Of a stretch of DNA of 64,000 nt, positions 14,107 through 23,160 are shown in pieces (within the stretch, counting starts at the first letter, position 1; the number at the start of each line of letters is the position of its first letter). The notes below the pieces were generated by a model. That model saw nothing but the letters and a program-made list of their open reading frames with translations, ran no database searches and was not told where the DNA came from. The position numbers and the translations under genes were made by a program. Source of the DNA: Pseudarthrobacter sp. NIBRBAC000502770 (GTDB lineage: Bacteria; Actinomycetota; Actinomycetes; Actinomycetales; Micrococcaceae); assembly GCF_006517815.1 (NCBI RefSeq), contig NZ_CP041198.1:3038001-3102000 (forward strand), given 5' to 3'.

Positions 14107-15522
14107 TTACTTGCCGCGGCGGAGGTCGACGCCGAGGTCCAGGTCCTCCACGCGGATGGGGAGCGAGGTTTCGAGCGACCGGTTGCCGGCAATACCCACG
14201 GACACCGAGCGCAGCCCGTCCAGGTATCCGGAGGGACGGCCCAGCGGGTCCTCGCCCGGGCCGTTGAAGAGGTCTGAGAGCAGGAGTTCGTCACCGCCGC
14301 CGTGGCCGCCTTCACCATTGACGATCGGCACCTCGTACGCGGCCTCCCAGTGGCGCTGGACCACCAGCCGCTCACCGTTGCGGCGGACGGCGTTCTCTTC
14401 CTCCACCGGGGTTGCGGAAGGGTCCACGACGGTTTTCCGGTCGGCGCTGTGCAGGACGGCGGCCCGTTCCACCACTTCAAGCTCGGCCCGGCCCTCGGTG
14501 CCGTTGACCGCTACCCGGTAGCCCTCCCACGGGCTGTGCGCGTTCAGCGAATAGCTCAGGCGCGGCCCGCCCTGGTACTCCACCACCAGCGCCAGGTTGT
14601 CCTCAATGGTGATGCCCGCGGTGAAGACATCCTGGTCGCGGCGGTAGCCGTCGTAGTGTTCGTTGTCCAGGAAGAGCGCCTTGAGCCGCTCGTCCTCCCT
14701 CAGGTCCAGAGTGAATGGGTCCTTCGCGCCGGCGGGGGCATCGGCGTCGGGCGTTCCGCGCTCGGGACGGGGGCCCAGCCCGCGTTCGGCGGCGTTCTTG
14801 TCGCCATAGAACTTCAGGCCGCCGGAGGCGAAGACCCGCTCCGGGACGTCGTCGATCCACCAGTTGACGAGGTCGAAGTGGTGGGACGCCTTGTGGATGA
14901 GCAGGCCACCGGAGTTCTTCTTATCCCGGTGCCACCGCCGGAAGTAGTCCGCGCCGTGGACGGTATCCAGGACCCAGCTGAAGTCAACCGAGGTGACCTT
15001 GCCGATCACGCCGCTCTGGATGATTTCCTTGAGCGCGCTGTTGCGCGGCGAGTAGCGGTAGTTGAAGGTGACCACCACGTTCCGTCCGGTCTCGTGGACG
15101 GCCTCGACAATGCGGCGGCAGCTTTCGGCGTCAATGGTCAAGGGCTTTTCGACGACGACGTCTGCACCGGCCCGGAGCCCCTCCACGATGTAGTCGGCGT
15201 GGGTGTAATCGGGCGTGGTGACGATGATCCGGCCGATGCCGTTGGCCTGGATGAACGCTGTCAGGTCCGCGGGATCAAAGGACGCCACCGGTCCCGGCGC
15301 GCCCAGTTGCTGGATGAGCTTCTGGTAGAACTCCACGCGACCCGGGTTCACGTCCGAGAAGGCCACCAGTTCGGCGGTGTCCGCGTGCTTGCCGTAGATG
15401 GCACGGATGTACATCTCGGAACGGCCGCCCGTGCCGATCAGGGCGATGCGGGTCTTCCCGCCGTCCTTGGCAGTGGCCTGCGCGGCAGCTGCGGCCGACG
15501 TCGTCTCGGCTGTGTTGACCAT
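14107..15522 (-). CDS. Gfo/Idh/MocA family oxidoreductase
   Basis: A 471-residue NAD(P)-dependent oxidoreductase, first gene of the leftward hexarate operon. The Rossmann loop is GTGGRSEMY after TRIALI (about residue 25), the EKPL motif is near residue 130, and the C-terminal substrate domain includes GGLLIHKASHHFDLVNWW, whose HKASHHFD stretch carries the catalytic-type histidine. It is longer than simple Gfo/Idh dehydrogenases because of an insertion near residues 240-300. Family members oxidise or epimerise sugars and inositols, or open glycosidic bonds via 3-keto intermediates. It is divergent from the LacI gene, and its upstream region has three LacI-type operators. The substrate is unknown. 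Confidence 0.85.
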   Translation of the reverse strand: MVNTAETTSAAAAAQATAKDGGKTRIALIGTGGRSEMYIRAIYGKHADTAELVAFSDVNPGRVEFYQKLIQQLGAPGPVASFDPADLTAFIQANGIGRIIVTTPDYTHADYIVEGLRAGADVVVEKPLTIDAESCRRIVEAVHETGRNVVVTFNYRYSPRNSALKEIIQSGVIGKVTSVDFSWVLDTVHGADYFRRWHRDKKNSGGLLIHKASHHFDLVNWWIDDVPERVFASGGLKFYGDKNAAERGLGPRPERGTPDADAPAGAKDPFTLDLREDERLKALFLDNEHYDGYRRDQDVFTAGITIEDNLALVVEYQGGPRLSYSLNAHSPWEGYRVAVNGTEGRAELEVVERAAVLHSADRKTVVDPSATPVEEENAVRRNGERLVVQRHWEAAYEVPIVNGEGGHGGGDELLLSDLFNGPGEDPLGRPSGYLDGLRSVSVGIAGNRSLETSLPIRVEDLDLGVDLRRGK

Positions 15523-15612
15523 GGGGTCCCTTTCGAAAGCTCATTTACGGCCGTAGGAACGGCGCCTGTGGATCAGCGGCGGCACTCTGCTGCCCCGATT
15601 GGAAAGCCAGGC

Positions 15613-15628
15613 GAGAAAGCGTTTTCTC
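15613..15628. promoter_or_regulatory. LacI-type operator GAGAAAGCGTTTTCTC
   Basis: A 16-base dyad with central CG and one mismatched pair, about 90 bases upstream of the leftward Gfo/Idh start, so well placed to control the hexarate operon. Confidence 0.6.
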
Positions 15629-15690
15629 AGTTCTCTATAAAAGTTGTACCAACCCGGCGAGGCATCCGTCAACCATTTCCGGTACTGGTT

Positions 15691-15702
15691 GAAAGCGCTT
15701 TC
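15691..15702. promoter_or_regulatory. LacI-type operator GAAAGCGCTTTC
   Basis: A perfect 12-base palindrome identical to the one at 4865-4876, in the middle of the divergent region. The identity links the two promoter regions into one regulon. Confidence 0.65.
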
Positions 15703-15760
15703 TTCCCAGTCGGCTCGGATCCCCGGCCGCCGGGCGGGGAACATGGCGGGGAAAAGCATA

Positions 15761-15772
15761 GAAATCGCTTTC
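15761..15772. promoter_or_regulatory. LacI-type operator GAAATCGCTTTC
   Basis: One base different from the perfect palindrome, about 110 bases upstream of the lacI-type start. Probably mediates autoregulation. Confidence 0.5.
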
Positions 15773-15879
15773 CTGCCCCCGTATATGCTGTCATTCAAAG
15801 CAGGTTGCCATCGCGGCCGGCCGCCCGGACACCAACTGGTCGCGGCAGCCCCGGCGGATGGCGCGAACGAAGGGTTCCC

Positions 15880-16914
15880 ATGGCCAGGAAATCGGCAAGC
15901 GGCCGGATCGGCATCGCTGATGTCGCAGCCAAGGCGGGGGTTTCCCATGCCACGGTCTCGCGTGTCATGAACGGCAACTTCACCGTGGACCCGGACATTG
16001 CCGCCAGGGTCCGTGCAGCCGCCGCCGAACTGAAATACCAGCCCAATCCCGTGGGCCGGAGCCTGGCCCTCGGCAAGACGGACACCATAGGGATTGTGGT
16101 GCCGGACCTGGCCAACCCCACCTTCCAGGCGATCCTCCGCGGCCTAAGCCGGGCAGCCGCCCAGGACGGTTACCGCGTGCTTATCGCGGATTCATTCGAA
16201 GTGTCCAGCGAGGAGTCCATCCTCGCAGGCGAGGCGCGCAGGCGCTGTGACGGACTGGTCCTGTGCGCTCCACGCATGACCGATGCGGAGCTGGAGGATA
16301 TCGCACCCTCGCTGCACCCGCTGGTGCTGATCAACCGCACTACCTCCACGCCGAACGTGCCCAGCCTGGTGGTGGACTACGGCCAGGGCGTCCAGGACAT
16401 CGCGGGGCACCTTGTGGAGCTGGGCCACACCCGCCTGGCCTTCCTTGCGGGGCCGCCCCGCAGCGCCTCCAATGAGATGCGCCTCCAGGGCCTGGAAACG
16501 TTCAAGGCCGCCCACCCCGAGGTGGAGGTGACCATGCTGGACGGTGGCTCGGACTTCGACACCGGCCATGGGGCAGTGGATGCCGTCCTGGCAAGCGGGG
16601 CCACCGGAATCCTTGCCTTCAACGACCTGGTGGCCATGGGCCTGATGAGCGGCCTCCACGAACGTGGGCTGGACGTCCCCGGCGACATCTCGGTAACGGG
16701 CTTCGATGACATTCCCTTTGCCAGGTATACGACGCCGGCCCTCACCACCGGCGCGGTCCCCATCACCGAACTGGGAGAGCAGGCCTGGCAGCAGCTCCGG
16801 GCGTTGATCCGCAACGAGGCAACCGGCACCCCCGGCGGCCACTACCAGCCGCGGCTCGAAGTCCGGGCCAGCACGGGCCCCGCCAAGGCGCCCCGCAGCA
16901 CGGTCCACGGCTAA
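15880..16914 (+). CDS. LacI family transcriptional regulator of the hexarate/hydrolase regulon
   Basis: A 344-residue LacI-family repressor. The helix-turn-helix is at about residues 11-32 (IADVAAKAGVSHATVSRVMNG), followed by the hinge helix (NPVGRSLALGKT) and a periplasmic-binding-protein-like effector domain (TIGIVVPDLANPTF, ILAFNDLVAMGLM, ISVTGFDDIPFARY). The ATG at 15880 is chosen because it follows GAACGAAGGG and gives the normal LacI N-terminus; the open frame extends far upstream without LacI features. It is divergent from the hexarate operon, with three operator-like dyads between. The identical palindrome at 4865 suggests it also controls the binding protein and hydrolase operon. The inducer is probably a pathway sugar acid. 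Confidence 0.92.
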   Translation: MARKSASGRIGIADVAAKAGVSHATVSRVMNGNFTVDPDIAARVRAAAAELKYQPNPVGRSLALGKTDTIGIVVPDLANPTFQAILRGLSRAAAQDGYRVLIADSFEVSSEESILAGEARRRCDGLVLCAPRMTDAELEDIAPSLHPLVLINRTTSTPNVPSLVVDYGQGVQDIAGHLVELGHTRLAFLAGPPRSASNEMRLQGLETFKAAHPEVEVTMLDGGSDFDTGHGAVDAVLASGATGILAFNDLVAMGLMSGLHERGLDVPGDISVTGFDDIPFARYTTPALTTGAVPITELGEQAWQQLRALIRNEATGTPGGHYQPRLEVRASTGPAKAPRSTVHG

Positions 16915-16939
16915 GCCTTTCATTACGCTGCGCCCAGGA

Positions 16940-17632
16940 TTATCCCGCGCCCAGCCCGGCCTCTTTGTAGAACCCCTCGATATGGTCGGCCACCAGCTGG
17001 GCTGCCCGGCTCCCATCGCCCTCCTTGACCGCGGCGAGGATGGCATGGTGCTCGGTGCGCAGGCGCGAGGCTGTGGCGTTCCAGTCCGGCAGGTTTCCGG
17101 TCAGTCGGGCCGCGTACCCCTGGATGGATTCGCGCAGCGATCCCATCATGGCGCTGACCACCGCATTGCCGGCCGCGTGGGCCAGGGCCAAATGGAACCG
17201 GACATCAAGGGCCAGGAAATCATCCACGGACAGGCCTCCGGGCGCATCCATCGCCGCCAGGAGCGTGGCCGCCTCTTCCAGCTCCGGCGCATCCCGGCGT
17301 GCCTGGGCGGCAGCCCATGACTCCAGGAGGACCCGGGTTTCCACGATGTCTGCCACCGGCAGGTGCTGGGTGGCCACATGGAGCCGAAGGGCCGAGCCAA
17401 GGGCGGCGGCAGGATCAGAGATCACGACCGTCCCGGCGTCCGGACCGGAACCGACACCGGACCGCACTACGCCCATGGCTTCGAGGATCCGGATGGCTTC
17501 ACGTACCGAAGTCCGGGAGACCTGGAGCTGTTCGGCCAAGGTGCGCTCCGCCGGGAGCCTGCCGCCGACCGCCAGGTCGCCGGCTGAGAGCCTGTCCTCG
17601 ATCCAGTGCAGGACCAACTGGTGGGTGCGCAT
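16940..17632 (-). CDS. GntR/FadR-type transcriptional regulator (LldR-like)
   Basis: A 230-residue regulator with an N-terminal winged helix ([34 protein letters not shown] in outline, about residues 22-55) and a C-terminal FCD ligand domain with metal-ligand-type residues ([35 protein letters not shown]). It is divergent from the L-lactate dehydrogenase gene, and two TGGT-N3-ACCA sites lie between, the motif recognised by LldR/PdhR-type FadR regulators, so it probably controls lldD in response to lactate. An alternative start at 17665 would add 11 residues but lies inside the first operator, so the ATG at 17632 is preferred. Neither start has a good ribosome-binding site. Confidence 0.85.
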   Translation of the reverse strand: MRTHQLVLHWIEDRLSAGDLAVGGRLPAERTLAEQLQVSRTSVREAIRILEAMGVVRSGVGSGPDAGTVVISDPAAALGSALRLHVATQHLPVADIVETRVLLESWAAAQARRDAPELEEAATLLAAMDAPGGLSVDDFLALDVRFHLALAHAAGNAVVSAMMGSLRESIQGYAARLTGNLPDWNATASRLRTEHHAILAAVKEGDGSRAAQLVADHIEGFYKEAGLGAG

Positions 17633-17645
17633 AGGCCAATGGTAC

Positions 17646-17675
17646 TTGATGTGGTTGGACCACATGCCCTAGAGT
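17646..17675 (+). promoter_or_regulatory. Predicted lldD promoter
   Basis: -35 TTGATG (17646-17651), 18-base spacer, -10 TAGAGT (17670-17675). The leader before the lldD ATG would be only about 17 bases. One operator fills the spacer and the other follows the -10 box. Confidence 0.5.
17650..17664. promoter_or_regulatory. FadR/LldR-type operator 1
   Basis: TGTGGT-TGG-ACCACA, a perfect dyad containing TGGT-N3-ACCA, in the spacer of the predicted lldD promoter. Confidence 0.6.
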
Positions 17676-17689
17676 GTGGTTGGACCATA
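17675..17689. promoter_or_regulatory. FadR/LldR-type operator 2
   Basis: TGTGGT-TGG-ACCATA, the same site with one mismatch in the outer arm, 25 bases from operator 1. It ends at the first base of the lldD ribosome-binding site (AGGAGGAG, 17689-17696). Confidence 0.55.
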
Positions 17690-17698
17690 GGAGGAGCC

Positions 17699-19036
17699 AT
17701 GACCCACACCATCCAGCCCAATAATCCGGAAGCCACCCCGGCGCCGGATGCCACGGACATTCCTGCAGCGCCGGCACCCGCCAGGGCTTCGTCGTCGTCC
17801 GCCCTGCCTGCCGCCCTGAAGCGGCGCGTCCCCACGTACTCGGACCTGGCGCCCCTGATGCAGTTCAAGAAGCCGGAGTTCAGCAGGGCTGCCCGGCTGC
17901 AGCGGGCCAGCACCATCTGGGAGCTCCGCGACATCGCCAAACGCCGCACCCCCAAGGCACCCTTTGACTACACGGACGGGGCCGCGGAAGAGGAGATCAC
18001 CCTCCGCCGCGCCCGCCAGGCATTCCTGGACATCGAGTTCCGGCCCGGCATCCTGCGGAACGTCTCCAGCATCGACCTCAGCACTGAGATCCTGGGCAAG
18101 CCGTCCCGGCTCCCCGTCGGCATCGCCCCCACCGGCTTCACCCGGATGATGCAGTCCGAGGGCGAGTACGCCGGATCGCAGGCCGCCGAAGCCGCAGGCA
18201 TCCCCTACACCCTGTCCACCATGGGCACCGCCTCCATCGAGGATGTGGCCCAGGCCGCCCCGAACGGCAGGAACTGGTTCCAGCTGTACCTGTGGACAGA
18301 CCGGGACCGCTCGCTGGAACTCATTGAGCGCGCCGCCAAAGCCGGCAACGACACCCTCATGGTCACCGTGGACACCGCCGTGGCGGGTGCCCGCCTCCGC
18401 GACGTCCGGAACGGCATGACCATCCCGCCGGCGCTGACCCTCAAAACCGTGCTGGACGCCTCCTACCGGCCCGCCTGGTGGTTCAACTTCCTCACCCACG
18501 AGCCCCTGACCTTCGCCTCGCTGTCCCGCTACACCGGCACCGTGGCCGACCTGATCAACTCCATGTTTGATCCCACCCTCACGTTCGGGGACCTGGACTG
18601 GCTGCGCGAAACCTGGAAGGGCAAGCTGGTGGTCAAGGGCATCCAGACCGTCGAGGACGCCCGCAAGGTGGTGGACCACGGCGCCGACGGCGTGGTCCTG
18701 TCCAACCACGGCGGCCGCCAGCTGGACCGGGCCCCCATCCCGTTCCACCTGCTCCCGGAGGTCAGGCAGGCCTTCACCGCTGACAACAGTGACGCCGCCA
18801 TCATGCTGGACACCGGCATCATGAGCGGCGCGGACATCGTGGCTGCGCTGGCACTGGGCGCCGACTTCACGCTGATTGGCCGCGCCTACCTCTACGGGCT
18901 GATGGCAGGCGGACGCGCGGGCGTGGACAGGACCCTGCAGATCCTTGAGAAGGATATGGCCCGCACCATGGCGCTGCTGGGTGTCAGCCGGATTTCCGAG
19001 CTCACCCCGGACCACGTGCGGCTGCTGCCCCGGTAG
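17699..19036 (+). CDS. lldD: L-lactate dehydrogenase (FMN-dependent alpha-hydroxy-acid oxidase family)
   Basis: A 445-residue FMN enzyme that oxidises L-lactate to pyruvate, feeding electrons to the membrane quinone pool or oxygen. Motifs are the N-terminal [11 protein letters not shown] with the flavin-side tyrosine, [13 protein letters not shown], the catalytic base His337 in SNHGGRQLD, and the FMN-phosphate region [32 protein letters not shown]. An extra Pro/Ala-rich N-terminus of about 40 residues precedes the conserved domain. The ATG at 17699 follows AGGAGGAG. Two LldR-type operators and a FadR-type regulator lie directly upstream, supporting lactate as substrate over glycolate or mandelate. 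Confidence 0.9.
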   Translation: MTHTIQPNNPEATPAPDATDIPAAPAPARASSSSALPAALKRRVPTYSDLAPLMQFKKPEFSRAARLQRASTIWELRDIAKRRTPKAPFDYTDGAAEEEITLRRARQAFLDIEFRPGILRNVSSIDLSTEILGKPSRLPVGIAPTGFTRMMQSEGEYAGSQAAEAAGIPYTLSTMGTASIEDVAQAAPNGRNWFQLYLWTDRDRSLELIERAAKAGNDTLMVTVDTAVAGARLRDVRNGMTIPPALTLKTVLDASYRPAWWFNFLTHEPLTFASLSRYTGTVADLINSMFDPTLTFGDLDWLRETWKGKLVVKGIQTVEDARKVVDHGADGVVLSNHGGRQLDRAPIPFHLLPEVRQAFTADNSDAAIMLDTGIMSGADIVAALALGADFTLIGRAYLYGLMAGGRAGVDRTLQILEKDMARTMALLGVSRISELTPDHVRLLPR

Positions 19037-19039
19037 GTC

Positions 19040-19651
19040 CTACTTTTTGCGCCCGAATTTCGGCAGGTTTGGGAGGTTGGCCAGCAGGTCGGCTGCCTTG
19101 GTGGCGGCGCGGCCAACGGTCCGTCCGATTTGCTGCGGCACGGTGTCGTCGCTCAACGGGGCGGCCGTACCGCCGGGAATGACGACGGCGGGGCTCAGCT
19201 CCGCGCCTTCCCTCACCAGGACGGGCGCAGGAGTGTCCTCCCGGGCCGGCTGCGAAGGCCCGGCGGCCCGGGGGGCCTGCGGCGGCGGGGCGGCCGCCGC
19301 GGCGATGCTTTCCTGCAGGTGGGCCGGGACCGGCTGGTCGGCGGCCACCCGGACCGGCCCGTCCGGCGAGGCTGCGGCGCTGCCGCCGCTGCCGACGTCG
19401 AACGTCTCCAGCCAGCTGGCGATGCCCTCCAAAGGGCCACGGTTCAGGGCGTAGTAGCGCTTCTGTCCCTGCGCGCGCATGCTGACCAGCTGTGCTTCAC
19501 GGAGGACTTTCAGGTGCTTGGAAATGGTGGGCTGGCTCGCCGCCAGTTCCTCCACCAGTTCCCCCACGGCTTTGTCGCCTGCCCGAAGCGCCACCAGGAT
19601 GTCCCGCCGGGTGGATTCCGCTATGACGGCAAATACGTCGTCTGTCACCAT
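19040..19651 (-). CDS. ArsR-type helix-turn-helix regulator with disordered C-terminal extension
   Basis: A 203-residue protein. Residues 1-95 are a winged helix of the ArsR group: DDVFAVIAESTRRDILVAL, KAVGELVEEL, ASQPTISKHLKVLREAQLV (recognition helix), RAQGQKRYYAL. The remaining half is Ala/Pro/Gly-rich and probably disordered, ending KFGRKK. No metal-binding cysteine pair is seen, so it is not a classical metal sensor. The start is uncertain: GGGAGG lies one base before the ATG at 19651 but four bases before the following GTG codon, which may be the real start; an earlier in-frame start at 19690 would add 13 residues. It converges on lldD with three bases between the stops. Target genes are unknown. 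Confidence 0.8.
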   Translation of the reverse strand: MVTDDVFAVIAESTRRDILVALRAGDKAVGELVEELAASQPTISKHLKVLREAQLVSMRAQGQKRYYALNRGPLEGIASWLETFDVGSGGSAAASPDGPVRVAADQPVPAHLQESIAAAAAPPPQAPRAAGPSQPAREDTPAPVLVREGAELSPAVVIPGGTAAPLSDDTVPQQIGRTVGRAATKAADLLANLPNLPKFGRKK

Positions 19652-19720
19652 GCCTCCCACCCTAGCGACATATACGTCTAAAGGCATCAACTATTTCGGC
19701 GGCACACGGTTTCGGCCGGA

Positions 19721-20932
19721 CTAGTCGAACCAGGGGTCCAGCCCGTGCAGCGGGAACACTGCCTTGCGGGTGGCCATGACGGTGCGGTCCACGGCGTCGT
19801 TGGGGTCGAAACCCACCTCCCAGGACCGCCACCAGAGCTCCACGTCGTCCCCCATGAGGGTGGGCGCCTCCCTGCCGAACTTCTCCATCACGTATTGCCG
19901 CCAATCCCCCGGCACGGGAGTCCGCAGCGGCACGGGACGTCCCGCAGCGATGGCCACCAGGTGGCTCCAGGTCCGCGGCACTACGTCCAGCACGTTGTAG
20001 CCTCCGCCGCCGGTGGCGATCCAGCGGCTGCCGCAATAGCGCTCGGCCAGATTACCGACGGCGCTGGCCGCCTCGCGCTGCCCGTCCACGCTGAGGTTGA
20101 GGTGCGTGAGGGGGTCGTTGCGGTGCGAATCGCATCCGTGCTGGCTGACGATCACCCCCGGTTCGAAGGCCCCCACAAGCTGGGGCACCACGGCGTAGAA
20201 GGCGCGGAGCCAGCCGGCGTCTGAGGTACCGGCCGGCAGGGCGACGTTCACGGCCGTCCCCTCGGCCGCCGCACCGCCGGTTTCGTTGGCGAAGCCGGTC
20301 CCGGGGAAGAGGGTCAGCCCCGTCTCATGCAGCGAGATCGTGAGGACCCGCGGATCGTCCCAGAAGATGTTCTGGGTACCGTCCCCGTGGTGGGCGTCGA
20401 CGTCGATGTAGGCCACCTTTTCCACGCCGCCGTCAAGCAGCTTTTGCACGGCAAGGGCGGCGTCGTTGTAGATGCAGAATCCGCTGGCGCGCTCCCGGGC
20501 CGCGTGGTGCATACCGCCGCCGAAGTTCACAGCATGCACGGCCGATCCTTCCAGCAGGCGCTGGGCTGCCAGCAGCGAGCCGCCGGCCAGGCGGGCTGCG
20601 GCCTCGTGCATGCCGGCGAACGCGGGATCATCCTCGGTTCCCAGCCCTCGTGATTCGTCGGGGCGGGTGGGGTCCGCGCTGACCCGGCGGACTGCTGCCA
20701 CATAGTCGGCCGAGTGGACGGACTCCAGCTCTGCGTCGGATGCCACCTCCGGAGCTGCCAGGTCAACGTGGTCCAGGTCGAAGAGCCCGAGGCTGCGTGA
20801 GAGGCGCGCGGTAAGGTCCATGCGCTCCGGTGCCATGGGGTGGCCGGGGCCGAAGTTGTAGGCTGTCATGTCAGGACTCCACACCACCATCGTTGGCGGC
20901 GCGGGCTGGCGGAGTCCGGGCAAGTATGTCAT
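19721..20932 (-). CDS. acuC: Acetoin utilization protein AcuC-like (class I histone-deacetylase fold)
   Basis: A 403-residue zinc-dependent deacetylase. Motifs are GPGHPMAPERM at the N-terminus, the zinc/charge-relay stretch VAYIDVDAHHGDGTQN at about residues 170-185, SLHETG, SQHGCDSHRNDPLTHLNL and the C-terminal ATGGGGYNV. AcuC removes acetyl groups from acetyl-CoA synthetase and other proteins, so it may regulate the Acs encoded at 46550. A TTG codon directly precedes the ATG at 20932; the ATG is preferred. It is divergent from the potassium transporter genes with about 100 bases between. Protein family is confident; the physiological substrate is inferred. Confidence 0.85.
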   Translation of the reverse strand: MTYLPGLRQPAPPTMVVWSPDMTAYNFGPGHPMAPERMDLTARLSRSLGLFDLDHVDLAAPEVASDAELESVHSADYVAAVRRVSADPTRPDESRGLGTEDDPAFAGMHEAAARLAGGSLLAAQRLLEGSAVHAVNFGGGMHHAARERASGFCIYNDAALAVQKLLDGGVEKVAYIDVDAHHGDGTQNIFWDDPRVLTISLHETGLTLFPGTGFANETGGAAAEGTAVNVALPAGTSDAGWLRAFYAVVPQLVGAFEPGVIVSQHGCDSHRNDPLTHLNLSVDGQREAASAVGNLAERYCGSRWIATGGGGYNVLDVVPRTWSHLVAIAAGRPVPLRTPVPGDWRQYVMEKFGREAPTLMGDDVELWWRSWEVGFDPNDAVDRTVMATRKAVFPLHGLDPWFD

Positions 20933-21036
20933 CAATCACAGGCTACCCGAGCCTGCGCCGCCGCCGGCCCGGCCATGACGCCGGCTTTAGTGGTTTACTA
21001 CTGAAGGAAGCCGTTTCAACCGAGGAAAAGCCACAC

Positions 21037-22470
21037 ATGACGCAAAGCCAGTCGAGGCCCCGGACGCCGGCCCCCTGGCACCCCCCGGCGCAGGACCGGG
21101 AGGGCCTCTGGATCTTCACCCGGCTGCGCGACTTCATTGACGACATTGCCAATACTTCCCCCGCGCGGCTGGCACTGACTGCGTTCGCCGCCGTCTGCAC
21201 ACTTTTTACTTTCCTGCTCACCCTGCCGGTCTCTGCCGCCGACGGAACCCCCACCCCCATCCACCAGGCGTTGTTTACGGCGGTCTCGGCGGTCTGCGTC
21301 ACGGGACTCACGGTGGTATCGACGGCGGCCCACTGGTCCTTCTTCGGCCAGCTGGTAATCCTGGTGGGCATCTTCATAGGCGGCTTGGGCACCTTGACCC
21401 TCGCCTCGCTGCTCGCCCTCATGGTGAGCAAGCGGCTGGGCGTGCGCGGGAAGATCATCGCCGCGGAATCCATGAACAACGCAGGCCGCCTGGGCGAAGT
21501 GGGCACCCTGCTGCGGATCGTCATCACCACTTCAGTGGTGATCGAAGGCATCCTGGCGCTGGCATTGATCCCGCGCTTCCTTACTTTGGGCGAGCCGTTC
21601 TGGCAGTCTGTCTGGCACGGCATCTTCTACGCCATTTCATCGTTCAACAACGCCGGCTTCACCCCCCATTCGGACGGCATCGTGCCCTACGAAACGGACC
21701 TGTGGATCCTCATCCCCCTGATGGTGGGCGTCTTCCTGGGCAGCCTGGGCTTTCCCGTGGTGATGGTGCTGCAGCAGAACGGGCTGAACTGGAAGAAATG
21801 GAACCTCCACACCAAGCTCACCATCCAGGTCTCACTTATCCTGCTCGCCGCGGGCACGTTCCTGTGGGCCCTGATGGAGTGGGACAACGCCCGGACCATC
21901 GGGCCGATGGGCCTCGGTGATAAGATCACCCACTCCCTGTTTGCCTCGGTCATGACGCGTTCAGGCGGGTTCAACCTGGTGGACCAGAACCACATGGAAT
22001 CCACCACCAAGCTGCTGACCGACGCGCTGATGTTCGCCGGCGGCGGGTCGGCGTCGACGGCGGGCGGCATCAAGGTGACCACCATCGCCGTGATGTTCCT
22101 GGCCATCGTTGCCGAGGCCCGCGGCGATGCCGACGTGAAGGTGTACGGCCGGACCATTCCGCAAGGCACCATGCGGGTGGCCATCTCCGTGATCGTTGCC
22201 GGCGCCACCCTGGTTTCCGTCTCCGCCTTCCTGCTCCTGCAGTTCAGCGGCGCAACACTGGACCGGGTGCTGTTCGAGACGATTTCGGCCTTCGCCACCG
22301 TTGGCCTGAGCACCGGGCTCAGCGCCGAGGTGCCGCCCGAGGGAGTCTACGTCCTCACGGCCCTCATGTTCGCCGGCCGCGTGGGCACCGTAACCCTCGC
22401 CGCGGCACTGGCCCTGCGCCAGCGCAGCCAGCTGTACCACTACCCCGAAGAGAGGCCGATCATTGGCTAG
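21037..22470 (+). CDS. ktrB: KtrB/TrkH family potassium-transporter channel subunit
   Basis: A 477-residue integral membrane protein with four pore repeats of the TrkH/KtrB type: selectivity-filter-like segments VSAVCVTGLTVV, SSFNNAGFTPH, MTRSGGFNLVD and SAFATVGLSTGL, each with the filter glycine. The predicted layout is eight or more transmembrane helices with an N-terminal cytoplasmic stretch. It would carry K+ (often with Na+) into the cell. The ATG at 21037 follows GAGGAAAAG. The next gene overlaps its 3' end by eight bases and encodes the matching cytoplasmic regulator. Confidence 0.9.
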   Translation: MTQSQSRPRTPAPWHPPAQDREGLWIFTRLRDFIDDIANTSPARLALTAFAAVCTLFTFLLTLPVSAADGTPTPIHQALFTAVSAVCVTGLTVVSTAAHWSFFGQLVILVGIFIGGLGTLTLASLLALMVSKRLGVRGKIIAAESMNNAGRLGEVGTLLRIVITTSVVIEGILALALIPRFLTLGEPFWQSVWHGIFYAISSFNNAGFTPHSDGIVPYETDLWILIPLMVGVFLGSLGFPVVMVLQQNGLNWKKWNLHTKLTIQVSLILLAAGTFLWALMEWDNARTIGPMGLGDKITHSLFASVMTRSGGFNLVDQNHMESTTKLLTDALMFAGGGSASTAGGIKVTTIAVMFLAIVAEARGDADVKVYGRTIPQGTMRVAISVIVAGATLVSVSAFLLLQFSGATLDRVLFETISAFATVGLSTGLSAEVPPEGVYVLTALMFAGRVGTVTLAAALALRQRSQLYHYPEERPIIG

Positions 22471-23149
22471 TTCCACAGACGCCCCCCGGCGCCCCGCCCA
22501 CAACGCTCCGGTCCTGGTGATCGGGCTGGGCCGCTTTGGATCATCCACCGCGGAGCAGCTGGTCAAGCAGGGCCGGGAAGTGCTCGCCATCGAACGGGAC
22601 CGGAACCTGGTGCAGAAATGGGCGCCCCTCCTGACCCACGTGGTGGAGGCCGACGCCACCAACATTGATGCACTCCGCCAACTGGGCGCCCAGGAGTTCA
22701 GCTCCGCCGTCGTGGGCGTGGGAACCTCCATCGAGTCCTCGGTGCTGATCACGGTCAACCTCGTCGACCTGGGCATCGAGCATCTCTGGGTCAAGGCGAT
22801 CACCCCGTCACATGGCAAGATCCTGACCCGGATCGGCGCCAACCACGTCATCTACCCCGAGGCCGACGCCGGCGTCCGCGCCGCACACCTGGTGTCCGGC
22901 CGGATGCTGGACTTCATCGAGTTCGACGACGACTTCGCCATCGTGAAGATGTACCCGCCACGCGAAACCGTGGGCTTCACCTTGGACGAGTCAAAGGTCC
23001 GCTCCAAGTACGGGGTGACCATTGTGGGGGTGAAGTCCCCTGGTGAAGACTTCACGTACGCCCGGCCCGAGACCAAGGTGTCTTCGCGGGACATGCTGAT
23101 CGTTTCCGGCCACGTGGACCTGCTGGAGCGGTTCGCCGCCCGGCCTTAA
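22463..23149 (+). CDS. ktrA: KtrA/TrkA family potassium-uptake regulatory subunit
   Basis: A 228-residue RCK protein that binds nucleotide and gates KtrB. The N-terminal Rossmann motif GLGRFGSSTAEQL is at about residues 20-32, with acidic Glu at the end of strand 2 (LAIERD), and a TrkA-C domain follows from about residue 145. The single RCK unit and the length match KtrA rather than the double TrkA. The start is TTG at 22463, supported by GAAGAGAGG upstream and by the eight-base overlap with ktrB. A long hairpin follows the stop. Confidence 0.9.
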   Translation: MASSTDAPRRPAHNAPVLVIGLGRFGSSTAEQLVKQGREVLAIERDRNLVQKWAPLLTHVVEADATNIDALRQLGAQEFSSAVVGVGTSIESSVLITVNLVDLGIEHLWVKAITPSHGKILTRIGANHVIYPEADAGVRAAHLVSGRMLDFIEFDDDFAIVKMYPPRETVGFTLDESKVRSKYGVTIVGVKSPGEDFTYARPETKVSSRDMLIVSGHVDLLERFAARP

Positions 23150-23160
23150 AGTCCCACGGT

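Larger units (their letters stand above)
15523..15879. promoter_or_regulatory. Divergent control region between hexarate operon and lacI-type gene
   Basis: 357 bases with no gene. It contains three operator-like dyads at 15613, 15691 and 15761, spaced about 78 and 70 bases, a distance at which one tetrameric or two dimeric LacI-type repressors could form loops. The ribosome-binding sequence GAACGAAGGG precedes the rightward ATG at 15880. Clear -35/-10 pairs could not be fixed. Confidence 0.6.

Noticed and set aside
14302..15879. Long N-terminal extension of the LacI regulator frame
   Set aside because: It is antisense to the Gfo/Idh gene and lacks LacI features; the ATG at 15880 with a ribosome-binding site gives the normal start.
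20933..21036. Potassium- or cyclic-di-AMP-type riboswitch upstream of ktrB
   Set aside because: Only about 100 bases are shared with the divergent acuC promoter, and no riboswitch core could be recognised.
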